NCBI GenBank assembly: GCA_947500755.1
Contig: CANMTO010000001.1
Location: 120,793 to 184,792 of the forward strand
Source of the DNA: Flavobacteriales bacterium
GTDB lineage: Bacteria > Bacteroidota > Bacteroidia > Flavobacteriales_D > Crocinitomicaceae
Length of the DNA stretch: 64,000 nucleotides
Reading direction: 5' to 3'
Shown here: positions 35,713 to 44,490 of the stretch, piece after piece
How the letters are laid out: every line of letters begins with the position of its first letter
Position numbering within the stretch: position 1 is the first letter of the stretch
Position numbers and translations under genes: made by a program
Notes under the pieces: generated by a model
What the model was told of the DNA's origin: nothing
Seen by the model: only the letters and a program-made list of their open reading frames with translations
Database searches by the model: none

Positions 35713-35723
35713 GCATTTTCTCT

Positions 35724-35731
35724 TATATTTG
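35724..35731 (+). promoter_or_regulatory. Candidate -7 promoter element of the M23/bamD/recN operon
   Basis: TATATTTG is a perfect TAnnTTTG match that ends 6 nt before the ATG at 35738. Confidence 0.55.
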
Positions 35732-35737
35732 TAAGGA

Positions 35738-36772
35738 ATGCAGCATTTATTTAATCGCATATTTCTTTTTATTTCATTGCTAATTTCTGCAGTGATGCTG
35801 GCGCAACCTTCCGTTGATACGTTGGATACACCAAAGGGAAAATTGATTCTTCACGAAGATCAAACATGGAGCATAGCTACAGATCCAAGTTTTAACGGCA
35901 TACTTAATCCACGAATACATTCAATTGTAAATTCATATTCCATTCCACTAAGACAAGCGTGGAAAAACGACGTGGTTTATACCGGAAAGGGTAATGATTT
36001 AACCGCGATGACCGATACAATTTGGTTATGTTTAAATGAGGCAGCTGTTGACGGGACAATGGACTTTTGTTTTCCGATGCGAAAAATCAAAGTAAATTCT
36101 AGGTATGGCCCGCGAAGTGGACGCTATCATAACGGTATCGATTTGGCTTTGTCGGTTGGGGATACCATCTTCGCCATGTTTTCTGGTAAAGTTCGCTATG
36201 CAAAATATAACGATGGAGGTTTTGGGAATTTAGTGATTCTAAGACACTATAATGGTCTAGAAACCTTTTATGCACATTTAAGCAAGTTTTTAGTAGCTCC
36301 AAATCAAGAGGTGAACGTAGGGGATCCTATCGCGTTGGGTGGAAATACGGGAAGATCCACAGGGCCCCATTTGCACATGGAGGTTCGTTTCTATGATGCC
36401 GCTATTAATCCGGAGGAAATTATAGATTTTGATCATAAAATATTGCGGAAAGAGAATTTTTTTCTCCATCGCGCATTATTTCGTCCCGGTGCGAAACCTT
36501 CAGGTGAATTTGAAGTGCTTTCTGCGGATCAATATGCCCTTCAAAACAATGCAACAAGTACATCAGCCATTGATCAAGTGGCCATTGTTTCTGCACCCGT
36601 GGTCAAACCCGTGATTCAGGCAAGTCAAAAAAGATACTACCAAATAAAATCAGGGGATACCCTTACACGAATTGCTGCAAAACACGGCACAACAGTTTCT
36701 GTATTGTGTAAATTAAACGGTTTAAGTCCCAGTAGCACCTTAACTATTGGTAAAAATTTGAGGGTTAAATAA
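35738..36772 (+). CDS. M23 family metallopeptidase with LysM domain
   Basis: The 344-residue protein has a signal peptide (ends near MLAQ). The LytM domain has RYGPRSGRYHNGIDLAL (His-x3-Asp zinc ligands), HYNGLETFYAHLSKF, and GPHLHMEVR (HxH). The C-terminal LysM domain starts YYQIKSGDTLTRIAAKHGTT. All catalytic residues are present, so it is probably an active peptidoglycan endopeptidase of the periplasm or outer membrane face. First gene of the operon; bamD begins 2 nt after its stop. Confidence 0.92.
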   Translation: MQHLFNRIFLFISLLISAVMLAQPSVDTLDTPKGKLILHEDQTWSIATDPSFNGILNPRIHSIVNSYSIPLRQAWKNDVVYTGKGNDLTAMTDTIWLCLNEAAVDGTMDFCFPMRKIKVNSRYGPRSGRYHNGIDLALSVGDTIFAMFSGKVRYAKYNDGGFGNLVILRHYNGLETFYAHLSKFLVAPNQEVNVGDPIALGGNTGRSTGPHLHMEVRFYDAAINPEEIIDFDHKILRKENFFLHRALFRPGAKPSGEFEVLSADQYALQNNATSTSAIDQVAIVSAPVVKPVIQASQKRYYQIKSGDTLTRIAAKHGTTVSVLCKLNGLSPSSTLTIGKNLRVK

Positions 36773-36774
36773 AA

Positions 36775-37557
36775 ATGAGAGTACTTTTTGTTGGTTCGTT
36801 ACTTTTTGCGCTCCTGGGTTGTTCTGCGTACAATGAAGTACTTAAAGGGGATAACTATACCGCGAAATTCGGATTAGCTAATGAGTTACACGAGGAAGGG
36901 GATTATGATAAATGCATTGTTTTGTATGAACAAGTTTACCAACATGCACCTAAATCGGCGGATGGAGAATTTTCCTATTTTCATATGGCAAAAAGCTATT
37001 ACTTAGATAAAGACTATTACATGGCGGGTTACTTTTTTGGTTCGTTTGTGCAACGGTATCCATATAGCTTGAGAAGTGAGGAGTCTTTTTTTCTCACTGC
37101 GATGTGCAGCGTGAACAACTCCCCGAAATGGTCCTTGGATCAAACTGAAACTTATGCGGCCATCAATGCCGTGCAAGCGTTTATTGATAAGTATCCAAAT
37201 TCACCCTTGGTTGATTCTTGTAACTCGATCGTGGATGCACTCTCGTACAAGCTAGAATTTAAAGACTACAACAAAGTGCTCCAATATAGTAAAACAGAGA
37301 ACTTTAAAGCAGCAGTTTCCTTCGCAGATATTTTTACCGGTAAATATCCCTTATCGATCCACGATGAAGAGGTGCAATATTTAGCAGTTTACAACGGGTA
37401 TTATTTAGCAATAAACAGTGTTGAGAGTAAAAAAAAGGAGCGAGTTGAGGAAACTATAACAAGATATCGTAACTTTGTATCTGAATATCCCAACACGGGA
37501 TATTTAAATACGTTAAAGGCCTTGTTAAAGCCTTGGCAGACAGATTATGAATTTTAA
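36775..37557 (+). CDS. bamD: Outer membrane protein assembly factor BamD
   Basis: The 260-residue lipoprotein (lipobox ALLGC) is built of TPR repeats: NELHEEGDYDKCIVLYEQVY, FSYFHMAKSYYLDKDYYMAG, FGSFVQRYPYSLRSEESFF, and INAVQAFIDKYPNSPLVDSC. BamD works with BamA to insert barrels in the outer membrane. The neighbourhood bamD-rpoZ-coaBC-DUF4835-recN is a recurring Bacteroidota order. Confidence 0.93.
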   Translation: MRVLFVGSLLFALLGCSAYNEVLKGDNYTAKFGLANELHEEGDYDKCIVLYEQVYQHAPKSADGEFSYFHMAKSYYLDKDYYMAGYFFGSFVQRYPYSLRSEESFFLTAMCSVNNSPKWSLDQTETYAAINAVQAFIDKYPNSPLVDSCNSIVDALSYKLEFKDYNKVLQYSKTENFKAAVSFADIFTGKYPLSIHDEEVQYLAVYNGYYLAINSVESKKKERVEETITRYRNFVSEYPNTGYLNTLKALLKPWQTDYEF

Positions 37558-37566
37558 CTAATACCC

Positions 37567-37893
37567 ATGCAATATAAAAACGTTAACGCAGAGAAATCAA
37601 CGATTACAAGAGATGTTGTTTATTTGGAAGAGAAGACTGGGAATTTATACCAATCTATCGTTGCTATTTCCAAGCGATCAAACCAAATCAGCACTCAAAT
37701 TAAAGAAGAGTTAACGCAAAAACTTCAAGAGTTTGCCACATCGTCAGACAGCCTAGAAGAAGTTTTCGAAAACCGTGAGCAAATTGAAATTTCAAAGCAT
37801 TACGAGAAAATGCCAAAATCTACGGCGATCGCAATTGAAGAATTATTAGAAGATAAAATCTATCTAAGAAACCCAGAGGAAGACGCGGAATAA
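37567..37893 (+). CDS. rpoZ: DNA-directed RNA polymerase omega subunit (Rpb6-like)
   Basis: The 108-residue protein matches the Bacteroidota RpoZ/Rpb6-like family: TGNLYQSIVAISKRSNQIST, then EKMPKSTAIAIEELLEDKIY and an acidic end. Omega stabilises the RNA polymerase beta-prime subunit. It lies 9 nt behind bamD and 1 nt before coaBC. Confidence 0.9.
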   Translation: MQYKNVNAEKSTITRDVVYLEEKTGNLYQSIVAISKRSNQISTQIKEELTQKLQEFATSSDSLEEVFENREQIEISKHYEKMPKSTAIAIEELLEDKIYLRNPEEDAE

Positions 37894-37894
37894 A

Positions 37895-39082
37895 ATGCGT
37901 ATCTTGATAGGAATTACTGCTGGCATTGCTGCCTATAAAATTCCTTTGTTAATCCGTATGTTTATTAATGCCGGTGTTGAGGTGCGTTGCATCATGACTT
38001 CAGATGCCAAGGATTTTGTAAGCCCTCTAGTTATTTCAACACTTTCTAAGAACCCAGTCGGTATAGCTTTTTGGAATAAAGAGACTGGTGAATGGAATAA
38101 TCATGTGGAATATGGGGAATGGGCAGATGTTTTATTAATTGCACCTTGTACTGCAAACACCTTATCAAAAATGGTTTCCGGTGCTTGTGATAATCTATTG
38201 CTTGCGGTGTATTTATCCATGCGAAATAAAACGATCGTATCCCCAGCAATGGATTTAGAAATGTATCAACACCCAACAGTGAAACGGAACATCTCTGTGC
38301 TCATTGCGGATGGCGTTCATGTAATTCCCCCAGATCACGGAGAACTGGCCAGCGGACTTAGTGGGGAGGGGCGATTACCCGAACCGGCGTTTATCTTTGA
38401 AGAAGTAGTCAAATACCTTTCCTTAGGTCAAGATTTTTTAAATACGCAGGTATTAGTAACGGCAGGTCCGACCTATGAGGCAATCGACCCTGTGCGCTTT
38501 ATCGGAAATCACGCCTCCGGAAAAATGGGGTTTGCCTTGGCTGAAAACTTTGCGGCTCGAGGTGCTTCAGTTACGTTGATTACTGGACCCACAGTACTTC
38601 GCACCGAACATAAGCGCGTACAAACCATTCATGTGACTTCGGCCGCGGAAATGTTTGAAGCCGTACAGAGGCATTGGTTAGACATGGATCTCGGTGTTTT
38701 TTCCGCGGCAGTAGCAGATTATCGTCCGATCCATCCTGCGGAAGAAAAAATCAAAAAAACCAATGAAGCGCTAAGCATTGAACTGATTAAAAATCCAGAT
38801 ATACTTGCGTGGGCGGGAAAACATAAGACTGCCACACAGCGAACCATTGGATTTGCATTGGAAACCAACAATGCTGTTGAGAATGCCATGGAAAAATTAT
38901 CACGAAAACATGCCGATGCCATCGTGTTAAACGTCATTGAAGAAAATGAAAAATGCTTTAATTCGGATACCAATAAAGTTCGTATCTTCGACGTTAATGG
39001 ACTTTCCCTTGAGTTGCCAACTGCATCGAAAGCAAAGATTGCGCAAGGAATTGTAGATTATATAACAAGAATTCGTCTATGA
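37895..39082 (+). CDS. coaBC: Bifunctional phosphopantothenoylcysteine decarboxylase / phosphopantothenate-cysteine ligase
   Basis: The 395-residue protein begins MRILIGITAGIAAYKIPLLI (flavoprotein CoaC domain, about 1-185), with TANTLSKMVSGACDNLL and the PAMDLEMYQHP active-site region. The CoaB domain (about 190-395) has VTAGPTYEAIDPVRFIGNHA, AVADYRPI, EKIKKT and IGFALETNN. Together they make 4'-phosphopantetheine, a coenzyme A precursor. It overlaps the DUF4835 gene by 4 nt. Confidence 0.95.
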   Translation: MRILIGITAGIAAYKIPLLIRMFINAGVEVRCIMTSDAKDFVSPLVISTLSKNPVGIAFWNKETGEWNNHVEYGEWADVLLIAPCTANTLSKMVSGACDNLLLAVYLSMRNKTIVSPAMDLEMYQHPTVKRNISVLIADGVHVIPPDHGELASGLSGEGRLPEPAFIFEEVVKYLSLGQDFLNTQVLVTAGPTYEAIDPVRFIGNHASGKMGFALAENFAARGASVTLITGPTVLRTEHKRVQTIHVTSAAEMFEAVQRHWLDMDLGVFSAAVADYRPIHPAEEKIKKTNEALSIELIKNPDILAWAGKHKTATQRTIGFALETNNAVENAMEKLSRKHADAIVLNVIEENEKCFNSDTNKVRIFDVNGLSLELPTASKAKIAQGIVDYITRIRL

Positions 39083-39981
39083 AGCATTTGATAGCATGTT
39101 TACTGGCCTTTACCTTCACTCAGCTTTTGGCGCAAGAGCTTAATTGTAAGGTTTCCATTATTAAAGAAGCGAGTTTAGAAGTAAATAGCACCGAATTAGA
39201 AATTTTCAAGGAGTTAGAATTGGTATTGACAGAATTAATGAATAATACCCAATGGACCAAAGATCAATTTAAAACGGAAGAGCGCATTAATTGTAACATT
39301 CAATTACAAATCAATAAAATACCTACACCAGGAACATATTCTGGGGCTATACAAATTCAAGCATCTCGTCCTGTGTTTAATTCCAATTACAATACCTTAT
39401 TATTTAATTTTCGAGACGAGGATTTGGGATTTTCGTATGCACGGAATACCTTAATAAATTACACACCAAATCAATACAGGGATAATCTGTCCTCCATCAT
39501 GGCTTTTTATGCCTATTTTATTTTGGGAATGGACTATGATTCTTTTTCATCTAAGGGTGGAACGAAATACTTTAATGAATGTCAACAAATTGTTTCTAAT
39601 GCACAGAATTCTGGCGCTCCCGGTTGGAAATCGAGTGAGCAAGGGAAACGCAATCGTTTTTGGTTAGTGGACAATATCATGCAAGCGGCATTCGAACCAC
39701 TCCGCGAATGCAATTTTTCGTATCACAGAAATGGAATGGATCAAATGTTTGAGGACAAGGTGAAAGGGAAAAAAGCGTTGTTTGATGCGCTTTCAAAACT
39801 CACACCAGTTGTTCAAGTTAGGCCGAATTCACCGAATGTGGTTAACTATCTGTTGTGCAAACGAGATGAGTTAAAGAAAATACTATCCGATTCCGAATTG
39901 AAAGAAAAAACTGATTTTGTTACCTTGCTCAAGCGAATTGATCCATCTAATTCTTCGAAATACCAAGAAATACTAGAGTAA
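39079..39981 (+). CDS. DUF4835 family exported protein
   Basis: The 300-residue protein has a signal peptide ending LLAQE. The body (ELNCKVSII, FKTEERINCNIQLQINKI, VFNSNYNTLLFNFRDEDLGF, MDYDSFSSKGGTKYF) matches DUF4835. This family is found next to recN and coaBC in many Bacteroidota. Function is not known; it is likely periplasmic. It shares single bases with the genes on both sides (ATGA upstream, TAATG downstream). Confidence 0.87.
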   Translation: MKHLIACLLAFTFTQLLAQELNCKVSIIKEASLEVNSTELEIFKELELVLTELMNNTQWTKDQFKTEERINCNIQLQINKIPTPGTYSGAIQIQASRPVFNSNYNTLLFNFRDEDLGFSYARNTLINYTPNQYRDNLSSIMAFYAYFILGMDYDSFSSKGGTKYFNECQQIVSNAQNSGAPGWKSSEQGKRNRFWLVDNIMQAAFEPLRECNFSYHRNGMDQMFEDKVKGKKALFDALSKLTPVVQVRPNSPNVVNYLLCKRDELKKILSDSELKEKTDFVTLLKRIDPSNSSKYQEILE

Positions 39982-41633
39982 TGCTTACGCGTTTAATCAT
40001 CCGGAATTTTGTACTGATTAATGAACTAGACCTAGACTTCAATCCAAGTTATACCGCAATAACCGGAGAAACAGGCTCAGGAAAATCTATTTTATTAAAT
40101 GCCCTAGGATTAATTAAAGGTGAACGAGCAGATTTTGGCGTGATTGGTCCGAGTGATACCCGTAGCATCGTGGAAGCTCACTTCAATGTACGGCCTGAAA
40201 TTATCCAATGGCTGAATGAGCGATCGCTCGAACCTTGGAAAGAAGTCATCTTGCGAAGAGAAATTCATAAGGATGGAAAATCTAGAGCATTTATAAACGA
40301 CACCCCTGTCACCTTACAAGACATGAAATCCCTAGGGGAGCGGCTGTTTATCATTCACTCTCAGTATAACACCTTGGAACTTAAAAACCAAGAATATCAA
40401 CTCTATATATTAGATGCGCTTTGTGGTACTCAAACCGTATTCAATGCATATTTAAGTGGATATCAAGAATATATCAAGCGTAATCATGCATTAACAATCA
40501 AAGCAGAAGAATTGAGTTTACTCGAGTCAAAAATGGATTACGAACAATTCATGCTAACGGAGATTCTCCAGCTTAATCTTGATGCAATAGACTATGAAGC
40601 CTTATCTGGACAATTAGAACTCAAGGAAGAGAATCAAGCGTTGATTTCAGACATCAGCTCCTTAACGGCAATTAGTGAAAGTCCAATGCTTCAGGATTTA
40701 TCTCGGTTGGCAAAGGCGCTTGAACGTCACGAGTCCAACATCAATTCACTTCAGGAGATTAAAACGATAGTAGAAGAAATATCCGCGCGCTTTTCCGAAT
40801 TGAGTTATCTTTCGGCAAAGGTTCTGCAACAGTTAGAAACCTCAGAAGTAGATGAAGCGGAAATACTAACACAAGTAGATGAATTTAATCGTATACTGAA
40901 TAAGCATCGCTTAACGTCGCAAGAGGCACTGCTGGATTTACAACACAAGTTAGAGGGTCGTGTGAGTGAATTGGAAGAATTGAAAGCATTCATAAGCAAG
41001 GAGCAGCGTGTGCTTTTGCAACAAGAAATATCACTGCGGGATAACGCAAAGGTCTTGAATAAACTTCGTAAAGAGGCATTGCCAAACATTGAGGAGCGCA
41101 TTCAGTCTGGGTTGAACTCTTTGAAACTAAGCGGAGCTCAATTAATGTTTCGTCTAACTGAAACCACTTCGCTTAATGCCCGAGGCATGATTGATTTAGA
41201 AATGTTGTTTTCAGCAAATAAAGGAATGCTCCCTGTACCCATTCAAAAAGCAGCGAGTGGGGGTGAATTATCCCGAGTAATGTTGCTCTTGCAGCAACTG
41301 ATATCATCAACGTTGGAGATGCCTAGTATTTTATTTGATGAAATTGATACGGGAGTTTCCGGCGATGTGGCCGAGAAAATCGGTAAGTTATTAAAGGAAA
41401 TGGGGCAGGGGAGACAGCTTTTTGCCATTACGCATTTGCCTCAAGTGGCAGCGCAGGCTCAACATCACCTCGTGGTTAGGAAAACAGAGAACAACCAACG
41501 CATAGAAACTTCCGTGGCTGAATTAGTCCTTGAAGAGCGTGTTACTGAAATTGCGCGTTTAATGAGTGGTGAAGTAATTAATGATGCCGCTTTAGTTAAT
41601 GCCAGAAATTTAATGAATTCCGATGAAGTATGA
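39981..41633 (+). CDS. recN: DNA repair protein RecN
   Basis: The 550-residue SMC-like ATPase has Walker A TGETGSGKSILLNALGLI, the coiled-coil arms, the signature AASGGELSRVMLLLQ, and Walker B SILFDEIDTGVSG followed by AITHLPQVAAQA. RecN helps repair double-strand breaks. The next gene overlaps its end by 11 nt. Confidence 0.95.
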   Translation: MLTRLIIRNFVLINELDLDFNPSYTAITGETGSGKSILLNALGLIKGERADFGVIGPSDTRSIVEAHFNVRPEIIQWLNERSLEPWKEVILRREIHKDGKSRAFINDTPVTLQDMKSLGERLFIIHSQYNTLELKNQEYQLYILDALCGTQTVFNAYLSGYQEYIKRNHALTIKAEELSLLESKMDYEQFMLTEILQLNLDAIDYEALSGQLELKEENQALISDISSLTAISESPMLQDLSRLAKALERHESNINSLQEIKTIVEEISARFSELSYLSAKVLQQLETSEVDEAEILTQVDEFNRILNKHRLTSQEALLDLQHKLEGRVSELEELKAFISKEQRVLLQQEISLRDNAKVLNKLRKEALPNIEERIQSGLNSLKLSGAQLMFRLTETTSLNARGMIDLEMLFSANKGMLPVPIQKAASGGELSRVMLLLQQLISSTLEMPSILFDEIDTGVSGDVAEKIGKLLKEMGQGRQLFAITHLPQVAAQAQHHLVVRKTENNQRIETSVAELVLEERVTEIARLMSGEVINDAALVNARNLMNSDEV

Positions 41634-42573
41634 TCAATTCTTCACCCAAGTCCGTATTGATGAATTACACCAAATAGATTCATTCGAACACAACTTTGGT
41701 TTTATCGGAAGCTGTTTTTCTGATCATATGCATCAACGCTTTCGTTATCATGGACTGGCTGCTTGGATGAGTCCGTATGGCACTACGTACAATCCAATAT
41801 CCATTACTAATCAGATACTTGACTCAATAGATTTAACTAAAGACTTTACCTTATTTTCTACAGAAAATACATGTTTTTATTGGGAGACTTCACATAAACT
41901 TGTTCGCCAAAATCCGAGTGATTTAAAGCAGGTTGTAGATGACATGCGATTAGAATCCCACAACGCATTTCAACGCATGGATACCTTGTTTATAACCCTA
42001 GGCACGGCATGGGTTTATGAATTAAATTCCACTGGGTTATTAGTCGCGAATTGTCATAAAATTCCTTCAACTGAATTTCGAAAACGATTATTAAGTCTTA
42101 CTGAAATAACGAATTCGCTGCATGCATTGCTGTCTCGATTAAATCAATATAATCCGCTCCTGAATGTAGTATTTACGGTTAGTCCGGTTCGGCATGTTCG
42201 GGAGGGCTTGGTAGAGAACAGTCGAAGTAAGGCCATTTTAATCGAGGCTTGTCACCAAGTAGTAACTTCATCGATGAGCGCAGCATATTTTCCATCGTAT
42301 GAGTTATTGATTGATGAATTTAGAGATTATCGATTTTTTGAAAAAGACGGGGTGCATCCAACAGAATTTGCAATCGATTTAGTTTTTGAGAAATTGAAAC
42401 CGGCATTTTTCTCGGAAGCCCTTCAGCGGATATTGACAGAGGTTGCTCAAATTCGGCACATGGAGCAGCATCGGTTTTCGCAATCAACTCCCGCCTCAGC
42501 CATTGAAAAACATAATATCCAACTCGGAGAACGCAAGGCGCGTTTAAATGATTTTCATAAAATCTGTTGGTAA
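41623..42573 (+). CDS. GSCFA domain-containing protein
   Basis: The 316-residue cytoplasmic-looking protein shows the GSCFA signature as GFIGSCFSDHM near the N-terminus, then PYGTTYNPISI, LFITLGTAWVYE, VVFTVSPVRHVREGL and the ending motif DGVHPTEFAIDLVFE. The fold is SGNH-hydrolase-like with Ser-Asp-His residues present, so a hydrolase is likely. The substrate is unknown. Last gene of the operon; it ends directly against a convergent gene with no spacer. Confidence 0.9.
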   Translation: MKYDQFFTQVRIDELHQIDSFEHNFGFIGSCFSDHMHQRFRYHGLAAWMSPYGTTYNPISITNQILDSIDLTKDFTLFSTENTCFYWETSHKLVRQNPSDLKQVVDDMRLESHNAFQRMDTLFITLGTAWVYELNSTGLLVANCHKIPSTEFRKRLLSLTEITNSLHALLSRLNQYNPLLNVVFTVSPVRHVREGLVENSRSKAILIEACHQVVTSSMSAAYFPSYELLIDEFRDYRFFEKDGVHPTEFAIDLVFEKLKPAFFSEALQRILTEVAQIRHMEQHRFSQSTPASAIEKHNIQLGERKARLNDFHKICW

Positions 42574-43353
42574 TCAGTATTTTATAAAACGAGTAGGGGA
42601 GTAACCTTCTGATTTGATGATATATATTCCAGGAGCAAAGGATTCAATAGAAATTTCTGAATCGGTCCCAGAATGCATTAAATCCCCGGTAGGACTAAAT
42701 ATCTGAACACTTGCTGTTTGGTTCAAATGAATTACACTTGAAGCAGGATTGGGATAACAGCTTAGGAATGGCAAGTTTAGTTCAGTAATGCTGGTGTTAT
42801 CCATGGATCGAACTTCAATATCATCTATATACAATTTAAAACCATCATAGGTTCGAAGCACAAAGGCTAGATAAATCGTCATATTATCATACCCTTGTCC
42901 CGTTAAATTTACTTCCCGTGAGGTCCATTCGAAATTCTCTCCAGTCACAAACGCGATCGTATCGGTAAAACTACTTGCTTGATTATCTGACGTTGAAAGT
43001 AAGACTAAATAATTATCTGGATAGGAGGCATCTTGCGATTTCGCATTCCATTTCAGGTAATTCCCGAAGGAACCGAGTTGAATCCCGGGAGTAATTAACC
43101 ATCGATTAGCCGTATCTGCATTTTCAAAAAATGAGGTAGCAGCAGCTACAGTATCTAGTGCATTTTCCGGATCAATCGTTGAAATCCATGCCGCATTAAA
43201 TTCGGAAACTAGTGCATTGGGTGTGTTTTGGTCTAGGTCTAGCATGGTGAAATTAACAGGGATCCCGAGTTGGAAGTCTGTATTAAAAATCACGGTGCCT
43301 TGACCGAACGAAATAAAACTTAAAAAAAGAATCGAAAAAAAACATATACGCAT
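42574..43353 (-). CDS. T9SS cargo with choice-of-anchor J domain
   Basis: The 259-residue protein has a signal peptide (ends near SFGQ). The middle (DTANRWLITPGIQLGSFGNY, LKWNAKSQDASYPDNYLVLL, FKLYIDDIEVR) is a choice-of-anchor J, jelly-roll-like domain. The last about 65 residues (LSCYPNPASSVIHLNQTA ... TRFIKY) form a T9SS sorting tail. Ligand or role is unknown. It has its own -7 element 4 nt before the ATG, in the 15-nt gap behind the DUF4268 gene. Confidence 0.88.
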   Translation of the reverse strand: MRICFFSILFLSFISFGQGTVIFNTDFQLGIPVNFTMLDLDQNTPNALVSEFNAAWISTIDPENALDTVAAATSFFENADTANRWLITPGIQLGSFGNYLKWNAKSQDASYPDNYLVLLSTSDNQASSFTDTIAFVTGENFEWTSREVNLTGQGYDNMTIYLAFVLRTYDGFKLYIDDIEVRSMDNTSITELNLPFLSCYPNPASSVIHLNQTASVQIFSPTGDLMHSGTDSEISIESFAPGIYIIKSEGYSPTRFIKY

Positions 43354-43357
43354 GATG

Positions 43358-43365
43358 CAAAGGTA
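43358..43365 (-). promoter_or_regulatory. Candidate -7 promoter element of the small T9SS cargo gene
   Basis: TACCTTTG on the minus strand ends 4 nt before the ATG at 43353. Confidence 0.5.
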
Positions 43366-43368
43366 AGT

Positions 43369-43833
43369 TTAATCTAGTAAAAGAATGAGCACCTCTTTAA
43401 ATTCTTGATAAAAGCAGTCAAATGCAAGGAGCCGTCCCTTAAGGAATTGATAAATCACGGGCCAATCCTCTTGTGTATAATAATTCACATCGTGGTTTTC
43501 CCATTGGATGCGATCAAACACAAAGCCTTCGTCTGCGATTTGATTTCTTAACCAACGGCCTTGGTCTCCCGTGGCATTTTCCATCACTTGCTTAAGCTCC
43601 GTTAACTGTTCCCAAAAAATATCTCGAATGCCTTCATCTTTGAACTGAACATCAAAATTAAGATAAGCCCCAGTATTGTCGCAATGCAGTCTTAAGTAAA
43701 CATGCTTTATATCAGTGGGGTATTTCAGCCAATTAATCGCTCTTCGATGCTCCGTGTTATGTCTGCGCATTTCCTTTTTGAACCCATCCCAAAAAAGCTG
43801 ATTATACTGTTGGCGTTCTTCTTTGGAAAGCAT
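43369..43833 (-). CDS. DUF4268 domain-containing protein
   Basis: The 154-residue protein is all DUF4268: FWDGFKKEMRRHNTEHRRAI, KYPTDIKHVYLRLHCDNTGA and DQGRWLRNQIADEGFVFDRI. The domain sometimes forms the C-terminal part of nuclease-like proteins, but here it stands alone with no catalytic motif I can see. Its start shares one base with the fsa stop (TAATG), so it is translated with that gene. Confidence 0.83.
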   Translation of the reverse strand: MLSKEERQQYNQLFWDGFKKEMRRHNTEHRRAINWLKYPTDIKHVYLRLHCDNTGAYLNFDVQFKDEGIRDIFWEQLTELKQVMENATGDQGRWLRNQIADEGFVFDRIQWENHDVNYYTQEDWPVIYQFLKGRLLAFDCFYQEFKEVLILLLD

Positions 43834-44489
43834 TATTTATTTCCTTTGGCGTGGTCAGCCAAAAACTGCTGTAAACCAATGTCGGTCAAGGGGTGCTTTG
43901 CCAGCGCTTTAATGGCACTTAAGGGTCCAGTCATTACATCTGCACCGATGCTCGCGCAATGAATGATGTGCATGGGGTGACGAATAGAGGCCGCTAAGAT
44001 TTCGGTACCAAAATCGTAATTATCGTAGATCGTACGGATTTGTTGAATTAAGCTTAATCCATCTGTGGAGACGTCATCTAAGCGTCCTAAAAATGGAGAA
44101 ATGAATGTGGCTCCTGCTTTTGCGGCTAGCAATGCTTGTCCGGCAGAGAAAATCAGGGTGCAATTGGTTGGAATTCCTTTTTGTGAAAAGTATTTAATTG
44201 CTTTAATCCCCTCCGTGATCATTGGGATTTTAACGACGATGTTGGGGTGTAATTCAGCCAAGGCTTCCCCTTCGCGCACCATGCCTTCATAGTCGGTGGC
44301 AATCACTTCAGCGCTTACAGGTCCGTCTACAATATTACAAATTTGAACATAATGATTCAAAATATTATTTGCACCGGTAATGCCTTCTTTGGCCATTAAA
44401 GAGGGATTCGTGGTTACACCATCTAAGATTCCCATGTCATTGGCTTCACGTATTTCAGCGAGATTTGCCGTATCGATAAAAAACTTCAT
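43833..44489 (-). CDS. fsa: Fructose-6-phosphate aldolase / transaldolase family
   Basis: The 218-residue protein begins [20 protein letters not shown] and has [16 protein letters not shown], the Schiff-base lysine in [37 protein letters not shown] and FLGRLDD. The size is that of the FSA/TalC type, not of classical transaldolase. It could act in the pentose phosphate pathway or in fructose-6-phosphate cleavage; the two cannot be told apart by sequence. It starts 1 nt after the yidC stop. Confidence 0.92.
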   Translation of the reverse strand: MKFFIDTANLAEIREANDMGILDGVTTNPSLMAKEGITGANNILNHYVQICNIVDGPVSAEVIATDYEGMVREGEALAELHPNIVVKIPMITEGIKAIKYFSQKGIPTNCTLIFSAGQALLAAKAGATFISPFLGRLDDVSTDGLSLIQQIRTIYDNYDFGTEILAASIRHPMHIIHCASIGADVMTGPLSAIKALAKHPLTDIGLQQFLADHAKGNK

Positions 44490-44490
44490 A